Positions 22,501 through 29,731 of a DNA stretch of 64,000 bases are shown here, piece by piece. The stretch is from Cylicocyclus nassatus (Eukaryota; Nematoda; Chromadorea; Rhabditida; Strongylidae). Location: NCBI GenBank assembly GCA_958299035.1, contig CATQJL010000112.1, forward strand, positions 86,818,636-86,882,635, given 5' to 3'. The notes beneath the pieces are model-generated. The model searched no databases and had not been told where the DNA came from. It saw only the letters and a list, made by a program, of their open reading frames with translations. Made by a program: the position numbers and the translations under genes. Position 1 is the stretch's first letter. The number at the start of each line of letters is the position of its first letter.

Positions 22501-25500
22501 CCGTCGTCCGTATATATAGCGATGGAACTTACGAACCGCGAACACCAGGGCTAATCCTTCCTTTTCAATTTGTCCGTAGTTCCGTTCTGCAGCTGTGAGG
22601 CTTCGGCTTGCATGGCAAATAGCCTTCTCTGTACCATCCGGCATCTTGTGCAGAATCACAGCTCCTATTCCGTAGTCCGATGCGTCGGCAGCTACCACTA
22701 TCTGCAATTTCGGATCGAAATGTGTGAAAAGTAGATCCGAGGTTAAAACCTCCTTGGCACGCTTAAATGCATTTTGACACTCTTCTGTCCATTCAAACTT
22801 CGCCTCCTTTTTGAGCAATGCGTCCAGGGGTGCACGAAGTTGGCGCATCTCTGCTACGAACAATCCATAGTAGTTGATCATCCCGAGGAAGGATCGAACA
22901 TCTGCTATGTTTTTCAAAGCTGGCATCTGTTGAATGACCTCGATCTTCTTTGGGTCCGGCCGGCGGCCGTTTTTGTCGATGATGCAACCTAAGTAACAAA
23001 TCTCTGACATCAGAAAGTTGCATTTTTCCAACCTGACGTGGAATCCATAGTCCTTGATTCGTTTGAACAAGGCTTCCAGGTTTTGGCGGTGCTCTTCAAA
23101 GCTCCTTCCCGTGATGATGATATCATTAAGATAAGCGGCAACTCCATCAAGACCGCTTATCATGGAATCCATGATCTGTTGGAATATACCTGGAGCCGAT
23201 TTCACTCCAAAGGGAAGACGATTGTATCGATACAATCCCTTGTGCGTATTGATAGTTAGCATCTTCTTCGATGCTTCCTCAACTTCCACTTGTAGATATG
23301 CCTCGGCCAAATCGAGCTGCGTGAAGAGCTGACCTCCATTGAGTTTGGTGAACACATCCTCCGCTGTGGGCAATGGGTGCTGATGCAGCTGCAATGCATC
23401 GTTGAGTCCTGTCGAGAAGTCGGCGCATAAACGAATCCTGCCATTTTTCTTCTTGACGGCGACTATTGGAGCGGCCCACTCTGAGTGCTCTACAGCAGAA
23501 ATGACTCCTTCGGCTACCAACCGATCAATTTCTGCCTCCAGCTCCGGTGCTGTGGCGTATGGAACTGGTCTCTTCTTCTTGAAGACTGGGACAGCATCCT
23601 TCTTCAAGACTAACCTGGCCTTGCTCTTCTTACATTTCCCTAGTTCGCTCTTGAAGACATCCGGGTACCTGTTCTTCAAGTCGGCGACAACTTCGGCTCG
23701 AATTGCTTCTTCGCTAGTCACCTTCCTGCAGTTATACTTGGTCTTCAATTTCTTGTAGGCTGGCAATTGTATACACCACTCCAATCCCAGGAGGTTTGAG
23801 CCTTCGGTGACATAGCATGTTCCTTATCCATGGACCATCCGTCCTGTAACTCGATCTTTGACCTTGAAATCGGTTGAAAATTCACCATCGATCTGCCTTG
23901 GTGTCCCATCTGCAGTTTTGACAGGCATCACGCACGGTTCTAAAGCTGGAGATCCTATTCTCTTCCAGGCTTTACGAGATATCAGCGTTATATCCGCACC
24001 CGTGTCCAACTGGAGCTTGAGGGAACATCCTTTGACAACAACGTCAAGGTAGGTGCGGGCGTTCTCGGCGTCGAAGGCGACCACGTTCTTGCATTGTCTT
24101 CTTCGACCATAAGGCTGAGTCCCTGTCTTCCGTCGCTTCCTTCGGACCGTTCTAGGTAGTTGTGGACAGTTCCTGCTAAAATGCGGACCTCCACATCTGA
24201 AACAATCTACCTTTTTCTTCCACACCGCATGAACATCGCGGGTTCCTTCCATATCCGTGTTGTCCATTTTCGACGCGGTGTAATTCTCGCATTCGCTGAC
24301 CAAGTCCTCGATTGTCAGCGGTGTTTCGTCCGTATGTGCATCCAGCCTGCGAATCATCCTCAGGCGGACGTCTCGCAATGACGGATCCTGAAGGCCGGCT
24401 ACGAATTGTAGCGTCTTCATAGCAGTGTAGTCGAGCTCCTTGAGTCGAGCGTCCTCATCCATCCGCTTGATTGTGTTGGCATATTCTCGGAAGGGTACAC
24501 TCGTCGGCGTAAGCGGTGGGCAGGTGACGCGGAGGCACTCGAATCTTCTTCTTATAAGCGTCTTCTTGGATGCAAACAGCTTCTGAAGTTTTTCGATAGT
24601 TGTGCTAAAGTCCAAGTCGTGTGGCTTTGCAGGCAGGACCTCATCTGCATACTTCCGGTATGCTTCTTCGTCCAGCTTCATGAGGACCAGGTCACGCTTC
24701 TTGTTGTCTGGCAACAAGGATTCGCTTATGACCGGTCCGTACCTGCTGTACCAGTAGGCAAAGGTATTACCTGTGTCTTCATCGGAGACGAACCTTTGCA
24801 CATCCTTGCTCAGCTGATCGTATTGATCCTTGCTGGCATCTTGTACGGCTACACTCTGGTTGTTGGCCAGAGTAGCGATCAGCATCCTCATTTGTTCCTG
24901 TTGGGCTTGCATCTGGATCCGAACTTCTTCTTGTTGAAGCCGCATCTGCTCCATCATGACGTTGAGGACCTTCTCCATATCCGCCGCATGCCGCTCTTCT
25001 GCAACCTTCGGCATGGCTCCGCTGCAACGACGAGAATTCGTGCTCTCGTCGATTGATTCCTCAAAGAGAACTTATCTGGAGAAGTTGTCCTTGAAGTTGA
25101 CTGGAGGCTTCTTCTTTTCCTTGGTCGGCGGTGGAGCTTCTTGTCGTCCTCGGTTGGTGGTGGAGTTCTTCTTGTCCTTGATCCTGATCGCCAGTTGATG
25201 TGGAACGCGTTGAGCCGTTGACAATTTATTAGAAAAACACAAGAGTTCCCCCTCTGCCTATCGGCGTACATGCCGAGGGTTCACTAGGAATAACTAGAGA
25301 ACAACGCACACAAATATATCAAAGCGCGGCGGGTACGCCGCAACCACAGAGACCATATCGACCTAGCCTATAGTGAGCGAGCAAGTTCTAATATAAGGGA
25401 CGGCTCTACAACAGAGCCACTGTTGGAGTTTTCACGCGCATGTACACACTAAATTTGGTGTCATACCATTGCTTATTGGTTGCAAACAAAGCTTTTGTTT

Positions 25501-28199
25501 GTTTGGGTAGAGCATGTTGCCTGCATGCCGTTGCCACGCGAGACGCAAGCTTATATTCTTCGCCGCAGGCGGACCCTCAAAAAGCAATTTTGCTTTGCTT
25601 CAAAAACGATTTAGTACCGGTTCCAGCTGCGCTGAGCTCTAGGTAGAGGTCACGAAATGGCTCCAAAGTTGTGTGTACATGAATAGTGGGAGATAAGAAC
25701 ATAGTGTAAAACAGATGAAAAATCATACGAGAGAAAAGCAAATGTCAAGCTGGATATCGTTCCAGGTGAGCAAGAGTGGGGAAGTGGGGGGGGGGCTGAT
25801 TTGCAGATCTTACCCCTAATCCATCTTCAGACCCGTAGAAGACAAGAGATATGATTAACCTGCTCGAACATGACCTTGACGCAGTTTCAAAACCGAATTC
25901 TGTTACTCAAAGCGGTATATAAGTATTACTTACAACTTACATGTAACACGAGATCAAATTTGGTACACAAAACAGGCTATGAAGAATTAATTCTGTGGAT
26001 AAAAGGTATGGCAAGCTTTCTTTGCAAAGTTGTCATCACTGGAAAATGGAAAACTGAGTCGTTTGCGACCCACATACAACTGGATGGCTCCGAACTGGTG
26101 GCGCGGTGGGCAATAAGAAGAACACAATACATAAATACTTATGTAAATGAAGAGTGCGCCCAATTTTCTTCCAAATTAAGGTGGACCTTGCTAAATCTAC
26201 CCTCAGAGAGGAAAACGCGAAGTTCCCAAAGTTCTTTCATTTTTCATCATACATAAACTGTTCTAGTTTACTGTGCGCTAGCGTAATCTTCCTTACAAAC
26301 ATCTTTGTTTGACGCTTCTGTTTAAGACTAATTCCAAATGTTACTGCTGTGCTAGGTTGGTAAAGCTAATTGTCGCATACTTGTTTGACGATATATTGCA
26401 AAGATATCTGAATCAATACAATGGGCTCACTGCAGTGGCGTACCCAGGATTTCGGCTCGGGGGGGGGGGGAGAGGGGCGCGGCAAAAAATTTTTCAAATG
26501 AAGGTGCGTGGCGTTAGCCACGCACTCCGAAAAATTTTTAGGGGGGCTTCCCAACAATTTTGCGGGCCCTCAATCCCTAAAATCTGGAAAAAGGGGGCGT
26601 GGCGTAAGCCACGCCCCCGAAAAATTTTTTTTATAAGGCTAATTTGAATTTTTAAAAAATTTTAAAAATTATTTTAATTGTTTACAAAAATAAACAAGTC
26701 ATTTGCACATTTTTATAACTCATGTAAGTAACTTTCAAAAATTTCGCGACTCGTTCTCGAGGGGGGGGGGGCGCGCGCACCCCTCGGTACGCCACTGGCT
26801 CACTGATAATCACAAAGTAGCCTAGCTAGGCCCATTATGTAGATCTTTTGAAGCTATTTTAACAAAAAGCTTTAAAAAGTCAGAGCTTACCTGATACCAC
26901 CGATATTGAGCACCTAAGGTCAAGTTGAACCCCTCATAACAGTTGAAGATTATAAGCTGATTCTGTAAAATGGTAAGTAGCTTTAATTCCAGAAATTATC
27001 CTGCTGCTGCGAACTTGCAACTAGCTCTATCATTCTTACCACTCCTTGATTTATGAGATATTCTGCGACGTAGACAAGTGACAATGGTACCATAAGGTGA
27101 AGTAGGGGCTAAATTATGGCGTCAAAAAGGAAAATCTTGTGGTATATAGAGCAAAACGAACGACAATCTGTCGCAGTTTTTCTATAAACGTCATTTTCTT
27201 GAATGTGACATCTCCTTTCGCCTGTGCAACTTCTACTCCGTCTTCATTCTCTTTAAAGGATTTTGTCTCAGTTTCTTGTAGTCGAGCATCCTTCAAAACA
27301 CATTATTTAAGAAAAACCTAGATTACTGGCAATGTTTTAATCAATTATTTAATACTGACACTGGCTTTTGATGGAACAATCCATGTTTTAGGGTTGCAAC
27401 CTGGTCGGTGAACGGTCTTGGGTACTACGAGAATACAAAAGTATCTATAAACACCCATAGGAACAGCAAAGAATACCGCTTTCTTTCATCAACTTACGCC
27501 AGTACGAACAAGATAGGAATAAATAGCTGAATAAGCAAAGCAACTTTAGGCTTTAGTTTACCCATTGATTTGTCTGTCAGAAAGGCATAAACAAAAGATC
27601 CAAATAAGCCTGCAGCACCTGTGCCAGAAGACCACGCTGCAAGCGCTAACCTAAAATAAATTTTTTAGAGGTTGACGAGCATAACCGTTGATTGTGATCA
27701 TGTACGTTGGATAGTGCGATGTCAGCGCCAAGCAACTGATTTCTCCAAGACCACATCCAATGGAAGCAAAGCATACACCAACCAGGGACATAGGCACATT
27801 CGTGGAAAAAGCGACCATAAGGTAACTAGCTGTTTGCAGAATACAAACCAATACATGACGGAAACTAAACTGATTTAACTTATATAAAAATCGAAACATT
27901 TATACTGAACCTACACGAAAGGTATTCTATGCATAAAGAAAGGAAATATGAGACCAACAAAAAAGGCTGGAAGGCAGTCAGCCACCAATACAGCACCGGT
28001 AGATATAGTAGTGCAATGACGTTCTGTTATGTGCTCCTTCAACAAGTTTTTCAGTCAATATGTTGTACAGGAAAGATTAGAATGTACCTCACAATTGTTA
28101 GTTGGTTCGCTTTCGTTGTCTCCTTGTTGTACGCTTAAGATATCTACAGCTGCACTTAGCATGACTACATATCCGTAGTTGTTGCACAAGCCAAAAATC
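10453..28199 (-). CDS. cln-3: CLN3 (battenin) orthologue, multi-exon gene
   Basis: Family knowledge: CLN3 is a multi-pass lysosomal/endosomal membrane protein, mutated in juvenile Batten disease, and linked to clearance of glycerophosphodiesters from lysosomes. The chained exons encode the family's hallmark blocks in order: FGLCNNYGYVVMLSAA, STGAVLVADCLP, FASIGCGLGE, WSSGTGAAGLFG, VAEYLINQG, QYRWYQ, GVFISRSS, EGLLGGSSYVNTF and SLGIAFAGF. Exons: 28199-28088, 28036-27917, 27869-27706, 27650-27498, 27444-27360, 27290-27165, 27108-27040, 26962-26891, 14610-14518, 14470-14330 and 10587-10453. All junctions keep phase. The total is about 422 residues, against about 438 in human; the N-terminal exon is unresolved. 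Two introns are swollen by transposons. The C terminus lacks the CaaX-like ending of mammalian CLN3. Nematodes can carry several CLN3 paralogues, so which one this is remains open. Confidence 0.92.
10628..14293. mobile_element. Self-inverted Penelope-like element structure
   Basis: Left arm (10628 to about 11490) and right arm (about 12310-14293) are imperfect inverted repeats. Matching pairs include AAAGACCAGACCTAAAT (10662) with its complement near 14240-14256, TTTGGTGCTAGAAAATTGCG (10807) with its complement near 14120, GCCGAAGGGAACGTAG (13725) with its complement at 10976-10991, the TCGCGAATGAGC/GCTCATTCGCGA pair, and the GCCGGT-rich blocks at 11200-11270 and 12520-12580. The right arm carries about 1 kb of reverse transcriptase/GIY-YIG sequence that is deleted from the left arm. 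The layout fits the inverted terminal structures typical of Penelope-like elements. Confidence 0.7.
12605..13587 (+). pseudogene. Penelope-like RT C-terminus and GIY-YIG domain, copy B
   Basis: The catalytic RYIDDCC followed by IVTSTQSEM is at 12612-12661. It is followed by frame-shifted linker sequence (LPFTSERVTTAIRQ at about 13032-13073; VILVDIPRDNIKKQL around 13101-13145), a CVVCPYG cysteine block (about 13191-13209), a degenerate GIY-YIG start (DQLKCMNC, 13238-13262) and a C-terminal SAKALEAF.I..RDPK block (13438-13475). The N-terminal two thirds of the RT are missing: sequence just upstream belongs to the repeat arm. Dead copy. Confidence 0.7.
14330..14470 (-). CDS. cln-3: CLN3 exon: EGLLGGSSYVNTF segment
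   Basis: A 141-base exon after a 47-base intron ending TTTTTATAG. It encodes FVFFLFQAIYWFVPSIGIM and VIEGLLGGSSYVNTFNVIHK. It ends ACG|GCAAGT, a GC donor with otherwise ideal consensus. The only nearby GT would bring a stop codon into frame in the next exon. Confidence 0.9.
14518..14610 (-). CDS. cln-3: CLN3 exon: YQLGVFISRSS helix
   Basis: A 93-base, phase 0/0 exon after AATTTGCAG. It encodes VLYQLGVFISRSSIKIL and ends YLLPVFQ|GTGCGT. The arginine of SRSS and the final glutamine, both conserved across the family, are present. It continues directly from QYRWYQ encoded at 26891, which is how the large intron was recognised. Confidence 0.93.
15622..15999 (+). pseudogene. RTE endonuclease (APE-type), C-terminal part
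   Basis: The frame encodes the end of an apurinic-type endonuclease: GDFNE-like residues are just out of frame upstream (about 15600), then the AEIDHILTNRRW block and SGSDHRL. The SDH triad of the active site is intact. Upstream parts are shifted into other frames, so no functional enzyme is made. Confidence 0.7.
16833..17480 (+). pseudogene. RTE reverse transcriptase, palm region
   Basis: The first frame covers the RT fingers and the first catalytic block, with LTFVDYEKAFE at about 17130-17162. After a frameshift, the second part (17349 on) has the GIRVDERFLSNLRFA block, where the expected FADD catalytic pair is replaced by FAGF. The active site is therefore lost. Confidence 0.7.
18262..19530. 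other. Intronic sequence, no feature recognised
   Basis: About 1.3 kb of AT-rich intron between the LINE and the palindromic MITE. No coding similarity or paired termini were seen. Confidence 0.35.
19531..19601. repeat. Fragment of the GGTCGAAGTGGC foldback family
   Basis: The stretch containing AGATTTGGAATCAGCGTTCC followed by CATGCCC matches one arm of the foldback elements at 45544-46016 and 50838-51307. It ends at the TA insertion site of the next MITE. Confidence 0.45.
19604..20551. mobile_element. 948-bp palindromic mariner-type MITE
   Basis: The termini TTAGGTTGATGCATAATT are perfectly inverted and flanked by TA at each end. The arms remain inverted repeats almost to the centre; for example, GGTTTTCGGGCGCATGGTTT in the right arm and AGACGATGAAAAAACGAAGT in the left arm each reappear inverted in the other arm. 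No frame encodes a transposase. The TA duplication and TTAGGTTG ends group it with the other mariner-like foldbacks in this window. Confidence 0.8.
20552..21227. other. Intronic sequence with a small Helitron-like remnant
   Basis: Mostly unassigned. The stretch 21107-21225 (CAATATCGTTTTCGTGATCA ... ACACCCCTATGCCAAGTTTC) resembles the interior of the Helitron-like family but has no ends. Confidence 0.35.
21333..21550 (-). repeat. 3' LTR of the gypsy element
   Basis: 218 bp, identical to the other LTR except for one base at 21448. It is the downstream LTR in the element's minus orientation. Confidence 0.92.
21551..21560 (-). promoter_or_regulatory. Polypurine tract of the gypsy element
   Basis: The minus strand reads AGGAGGGAGG immediately before the 3' LTR, the position and composition of a plus-strand primer. 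Confidence 0.75.
21559..23823 (-). pseudogene. Pol of the gypsy element: RT and RNase H, integrase core deleted
   Basis: It is in the same frame as gag, starting right after the TAA. Domains in order: end of protease (SNLLG motif), reverse transcriptase, RNase H (ADASDYGIGAV ... LLTDHKPL), a linker (QADALSRL), and then directly the C-terminal part of integrase (PAELLLGRQIRTPLSLL; a late YKPQEAVWVRD block). The zinc-binding HHCC and catalytic DDE parts of integrase are missing; the junction is near 22080. The RT active site reads YLND rather than YLDD (codon AAT at 23125-23127, one transition from GAT), which should abolish catalysis. The element could move only with help from a relative. Confidence 0.88.
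23824..25014 (-). CDS. Gag and N-terminal protease of the gypsy element
   Basis: The 396-codon frame starts with a Gln/Glu/Met-rich coiled-coil-like stretch (about residues 12-50). It continues through a capsid-like helical region to a zinc knuckle CFRCGGPHFSRNC (CX2CX3HX4C, about residue 275) and then the aspartic protease motif LDTGAD (about residue 335) followed by ITLIS. It stops at TAA (23824-23826) within the C-terminal part of the protease. Because the protease needs residues beyond this stop, the TAA looks like a nonsense mutation rather than a natural gag end, although readthrough cannot be ruled out. Gag would assemble the particle that packages element RNA. Confidence 0.88.
   Translation of the reverse strand: MPKVAEERHAADMEKVLNVMMEQMRLQQEEVRIQMQAQQEQMRMLIATLANNQSVAVQDASKDQYDQLSKDVQRFVSDEDTGNTFAYWYSRYGPVISESLLPDNKKRDLVLMKLDEEAYRKYADEVLPAKPHDLDFSTTIEKLQKLFASKKTLIRRRFECLRVTCPPLTPTSVPFREYANTIKRMDEDARLKELDYTAMKTLQFVAGLQDPSLRDVRLRMIRRLDAHTDETPLTIEDLVSECENYTASKMDNTDMEGTRDVHAVWKKKVDCFRCGGPHFSRNCPQLPRTVRRKRRKTGTQPYGRRRQCKNVVAFDAENARTYLDVVVKGCSLKLQLDTGADITLISRKAWKRIGSPALEPCVMPVKTADGTPRQIDGEFSTDFKVKDRVTGRMVHG
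25180..25193 (-). promoter_or_regulatory. Candidate primer-binding site
   Basis: Two bases inside the 5' LTR, the minus strand reads TGGCGATCAGGATC. The TGG start is expected for pairing with a tRNA 3' CCA end. The cognate tRNA was not determined. Confidence 0.5.
25196..25413 (-). repeat. 5' LTR of the gypsy element
   Basis: The promoter-side LTR in minus orientation. It is directly followed, inside the element, by the candidate primer-binding site. Confidence 0.92.
25642..26424. other. Intronic sequence; one 128-codon open frame of doubtful meaning
   Basis: A plus-strand frame at 25870-26256 is open for 128 codons but has no recognisable domain, lies inside the CLN3 intron and has no splice context. 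I regard it as chance or an old repeat. Confidence 0.3.
26433..26797. mobile_element. hAT-type MITE, CAGTGGCGTACC family, copy 1
   Basis: Termini CAGTGGCGTACC and GGTACGCCACTG are inverted. A perfect 8-bp duplication GCTCACTG flanks them (26425-26432 and 26798-26805). G-runs lie just inside both ends, and internal GTGCGTGGCGTTAGCCACGCAC-like hairpins are shared with the four other copies. It is inserted in the CLN3 intron near an exon. Confidence 0.85.
26891..26962 (-). CDS. cln-3: CLN3 exon ending QYRWYQ
   Basis: A 72-base exon after TTTTACAG, ending with the CLN3 signature QYRWYQ at a strong CAG|GTAAGC donor. The next exon lies 12,280 bases away. Confidence 0.93.
27040..27108 (-). CDS. cln-3: CLN3 exon: VAEYLINQG helix
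   Basis: A 69-base exon after ATAATTTAG, encoding PLLHLMVPLSLVYVAEYLIN and the following QG. The glutamate of the AEY motif, a position altered in human disease by my recollection, is kept. The donor is GTG|GTAAGA. Confidence 0.92.
27165..27290 (-). CDS. cln-3: CLN3 exon: hydrophilic loop before the central helices
   Basis: This 126-base, phase 0/0 exon is rich in Glu and Lys and ends MTFIEKLRQI, matching the amphipathic segment that precedes the VYFAEYFINQG helix in CLN3 proteins. The acceptor GTTTTGAAG and donor ATT|GTCGTT are non-optimal but phase-consistent with both neighbours. Confidence 0.75.
27360..27444 (-). CDS. cln-3: CLN3 exon: start of the variable cytosolic loop
   Basis: An 85-base exon encoding the end of a helix (AYFCILVVP) and a basic, proline-containing loop. 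The donor AGT|GTCAGT keeps phase 0. Reading on instead reaches a stop within a few codons, so splicing here is preferred. Confidence 0.75.
27498..27650 (-). CDS. cln-3: CLN3 exon: WSSGTGAAGLFG segment
   Basis: The acceptor is TTTATTTTAG. The exon contains the invariant WSSGTG motif followed by two hydrophobic helices. It ends CTGGC|GTAAGT, phase 2, before a 53-base intron. Confidence 0.92.
27706..27869 (-). CDS. cln-3: CLN3 exon: VAFS...FASIGCGLGE segment
   Basis: A 164-base exon preceded by a 47-base intron ending AAATCAG. It encodes FRHVLVCILQ and the GVCFASIGCGLGEISCLALT block that matches the family. The donor in the codon after HYP is AC|GTACAT, phase 2. Confidence 0.9.
27917..28036 (-). 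CDS. cln-3: CLN3 exon: ISTGAVLVADCLP segment
   Basis: A 120-base, phase 0/0 exon with a hydrophobic helix ending FFMHRIPF. The acceptor is TTGTTGAAG (or three bases further, GAAGGAG, which also keeps phase). The donor is TTC|GTGTAG. The acceptor choice changes only one residue. Confidence 0.8.
28088..28199 (-). CDS. cln-3: CLN3 exon: first transmembrane region
   Basis: After the acceptor CATCATTCAG, the second-base frame reads IFGLCNNYGYVVMLSAA, then an acidic, asparagine-rich luminal loop ending NNCE. This is the most conserved N-terminal block of CLN3. The donor is GAG|GTACAT. Confidence 0.85.
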
Positions 28200-28347
28200 C
28201 TGAATGATGTAGTGTTTCAAATAATAGTTTGCTCTTTTTTGGTAAACAAATGCAAATGATGCTCCCCTAAGAAACGTATGTCTTCTTGGGTAATCAACCC
28301 ACAAACATCGAATAGCAAAACCCATTTCAAAACAATGCTCAATTAAC

Positions 28348-28425
28348 GGTCCTTGCATTCTCCTCGAATATAATTTCAACTTTTGTTTCATGCTTCAGTG
28401 GTGGTGCCATCGGCATGGTTGCCAT
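28348..28425 (-). CDS. cln-3: Candidate N-terminal exon of the CLN3 gene
   Basis: A minus-strand ATG at 28425 opens a short acidic/basic frame (MATMPMAPPLKHETK...) that could be the cytosolic N terminus expected before the first membrane segment. The only nearby donor (ACC|GTTAATT) is weak and leaves phase 0, whereas the next exon at 28199 needs two carried bases. A further small exon or a different start is therefore likely. Confidence 0.25.
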
Positions 28426-28808
28426 ATGCGCAAACATTCAAGTCTTGAAACAATGTACGCTTTCTATCTTTCCTAAATTTTGATATGTCTTCAAATAAGT
28501 CTCCGCATCGCTGACGCACCTTGCGATAAAAAATGGTTTCTAAGTGTTTACGACTCACAAGTTTATAGAAACGAAACGGTTACAACAGGTTAGCAGGAAT
28601 CAAACGCTATGTCTGACATAAAGACAAAAAACGCTAGGGCCTATATGGGCCAATTCCCTCTGGATCGAATGCCGCTGACGTATGTTACATGAACAACCTC
28701 AAAGACTGTAGCACAGAATAAAGGGACGAATGCAATGCGAATCGGTTTATAAAGTTTTCGGGAGTGCTGGTGCTCCTCTACGGCCGACTACTGTACTTGT
28801 CACCAAAC

Positions 28809-29047
28809 CAGGACATGGCACAGCTGACACCGGGTCGAGCTGGATGTCGTTTTTGGGACAAAAAGCAAAGAGGATATCATTTTTGTGGCCGAAAAGGCAC
28901 AAAATGCGACGCTTTTTATCAACGTTTCGGTTTTTAGGGTTTTTTACGCTTAGAGTTTAGGGTCGAAGAGGACTTCGTACGAAATGTTTAAGATTGAAGG
29001 GGAATTCGTTTTGAAATTTCCCTGATGCCAGCTCGTGCCGAGCCCTG
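28809..29047. mobile_element. Short hAT-like MITE related to the 31256-31965 element
   Basis: The left end CAGGACATGGCACAGCTG and right end CAGCTCGTGCCGAGCCCTG are inverted relatives. The left part is the reverse complement of the right end of the 31256-31965 element. No clear target duplication. Confidence 0.5.
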
Positions 29048-29485
29048 AGCCGGATAAATGTTCTGCAAAGGTTTGAAGAAATGACTTCAACCTTAAGGTC
29101 TGTCCCGATTCTAATCAATCCAGAATTGATATGGCAGGAGTCTGAAGCCTAAGCCTAAGCATACTGTTCGCCTGCTTTGAATTGGGACGAGTACGTGCAT
29201 TCCCGAATATCCTTTCTAAAAGGCATGGTATGGGTCATCGATGTCGCCGATTTGGGATTGCCTTCCGTAATAGCGTATTTTTTATTCCCATCTATTTTTT
29301 CTTCTGTGTGTTCAAAATAAATTTGTACAAGTGTATCCCAAATGTGCGTATGGAGTGTTCAACTTCTGATTTGTCTCAATGATTCATAGTCTTATTATTG
29401 TAGAATCATTGTAAGAGCTTTGAGAAAAGTTTCGGTAATTGAGGGCCATATTTTGCCTTAGATAGAGGACAACAATCTGAACTCT

Positions 29486-29731
29486 TAGGCCTAAGGCATA
29501 CCTCGTGCGATTCCGGTGGCTACGCGATTTGGCACAACAGCGACTCTTCGTTATTCGTTGCTGATGCGCTGTCTCTGGTCAAAACTTGATGCGTTTGCAA
29601 CAGCTTATACAAGCTACCCAAATATGCGTTCGAGAAGCGCGCACGATAGATTCGTAGAAATCTGGCAAATCGCCAAGTCGCGTGAAAGTGGCGATTCGGC
29701 CAAATCACGTGAGGTATGCCTTAGGCCTTAC
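29486..29731. mobile_element. Foldback MITE with TAAGGCCTAAGGCATACC ends
   Basis: The left end (CTTAGGCCTAAGGCATACCT) and the right end (AGGTATGCCTTAGGCCTTAC) are inverted copies over about 25 bases; the inner parts match less well. A second, older copy is at 5791-6034. No coding content. Superfamily not determined, because no clean duplication was seen. Confidence 0.65.

Larger units (their letters stand above)
21333..25413 (-). mobile_element. Ty3/gypsy LTR retrotransposon, 4081 bp, recently inserted but defective
   Basis: Two 218-bp LTRs (21333-21550 and 25196-25413) bound the element, flanked by the 5-bp duplication GAGCC (21328-21332, 25414-25418). Read on the minus strand the LTRs begin TG and end CA. 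They differ at one base (21448 versus 25311), which implies a recent insertion. Inside are a gag-protease-pol frame in a single register, a likely primer-binding site and a polypurine tract. Three defects are visible: an in-frame stop, an altered RT active site and loss of the integrase core. Confidence 0.9.
21228..25641. mobile_element. hAT-like MITE split by the gypsy insertion
   Basis: The left piece (21228-21332; TTCCAGCTAACTCAAAAGTT) and right piece (25414-25641; CGCGCATGTACACACTAAAT, TTGCCTGCATGCCG, GGTTCCAGCTGCGCTGAGC) match consecutive blocks of the intact family member at 31256-31965. The gypsy element lies between them with the duplication GAGCC. The outer ends of this older copy are approximate. 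Confidence 0.6.
14611..26890 (-). other. 12.3 kb transposon-filled intron of the CLN3 gene
   Basis: It lies between a CAG|GTAAGC donor and an AATTTGCAG acceptor. It holds an RTE LINE, a palindromic MITE, a hAT-like MITE split by a gypsy element, and a hAT MITE. No additional CLN3 exon is needed, because the flanking exons join in phase. Confidence 0.85.

Noticed and set aside
23402..23758. 118-codon plus-strand frame
   Set aside because: It is the antisense shadow of the gypsy reverse transcriptase.
25870..26256. 128-codon plus-strand open frame
   Set aside because: It lies inside the CLN3 intron and shows no recognisable domain; most likely chance.
26309..26647. 112-codon plus-strand frame
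   Set aside because: It runs into the hAT MITE, whose G-runs and hairpins create the open stretch.
29140..29165. GCCTAAGCCTAAGC, resembling the nematode telomere repeat TTAGGC
   Set aside because: Only two units; too short to indicate an internal telomere.
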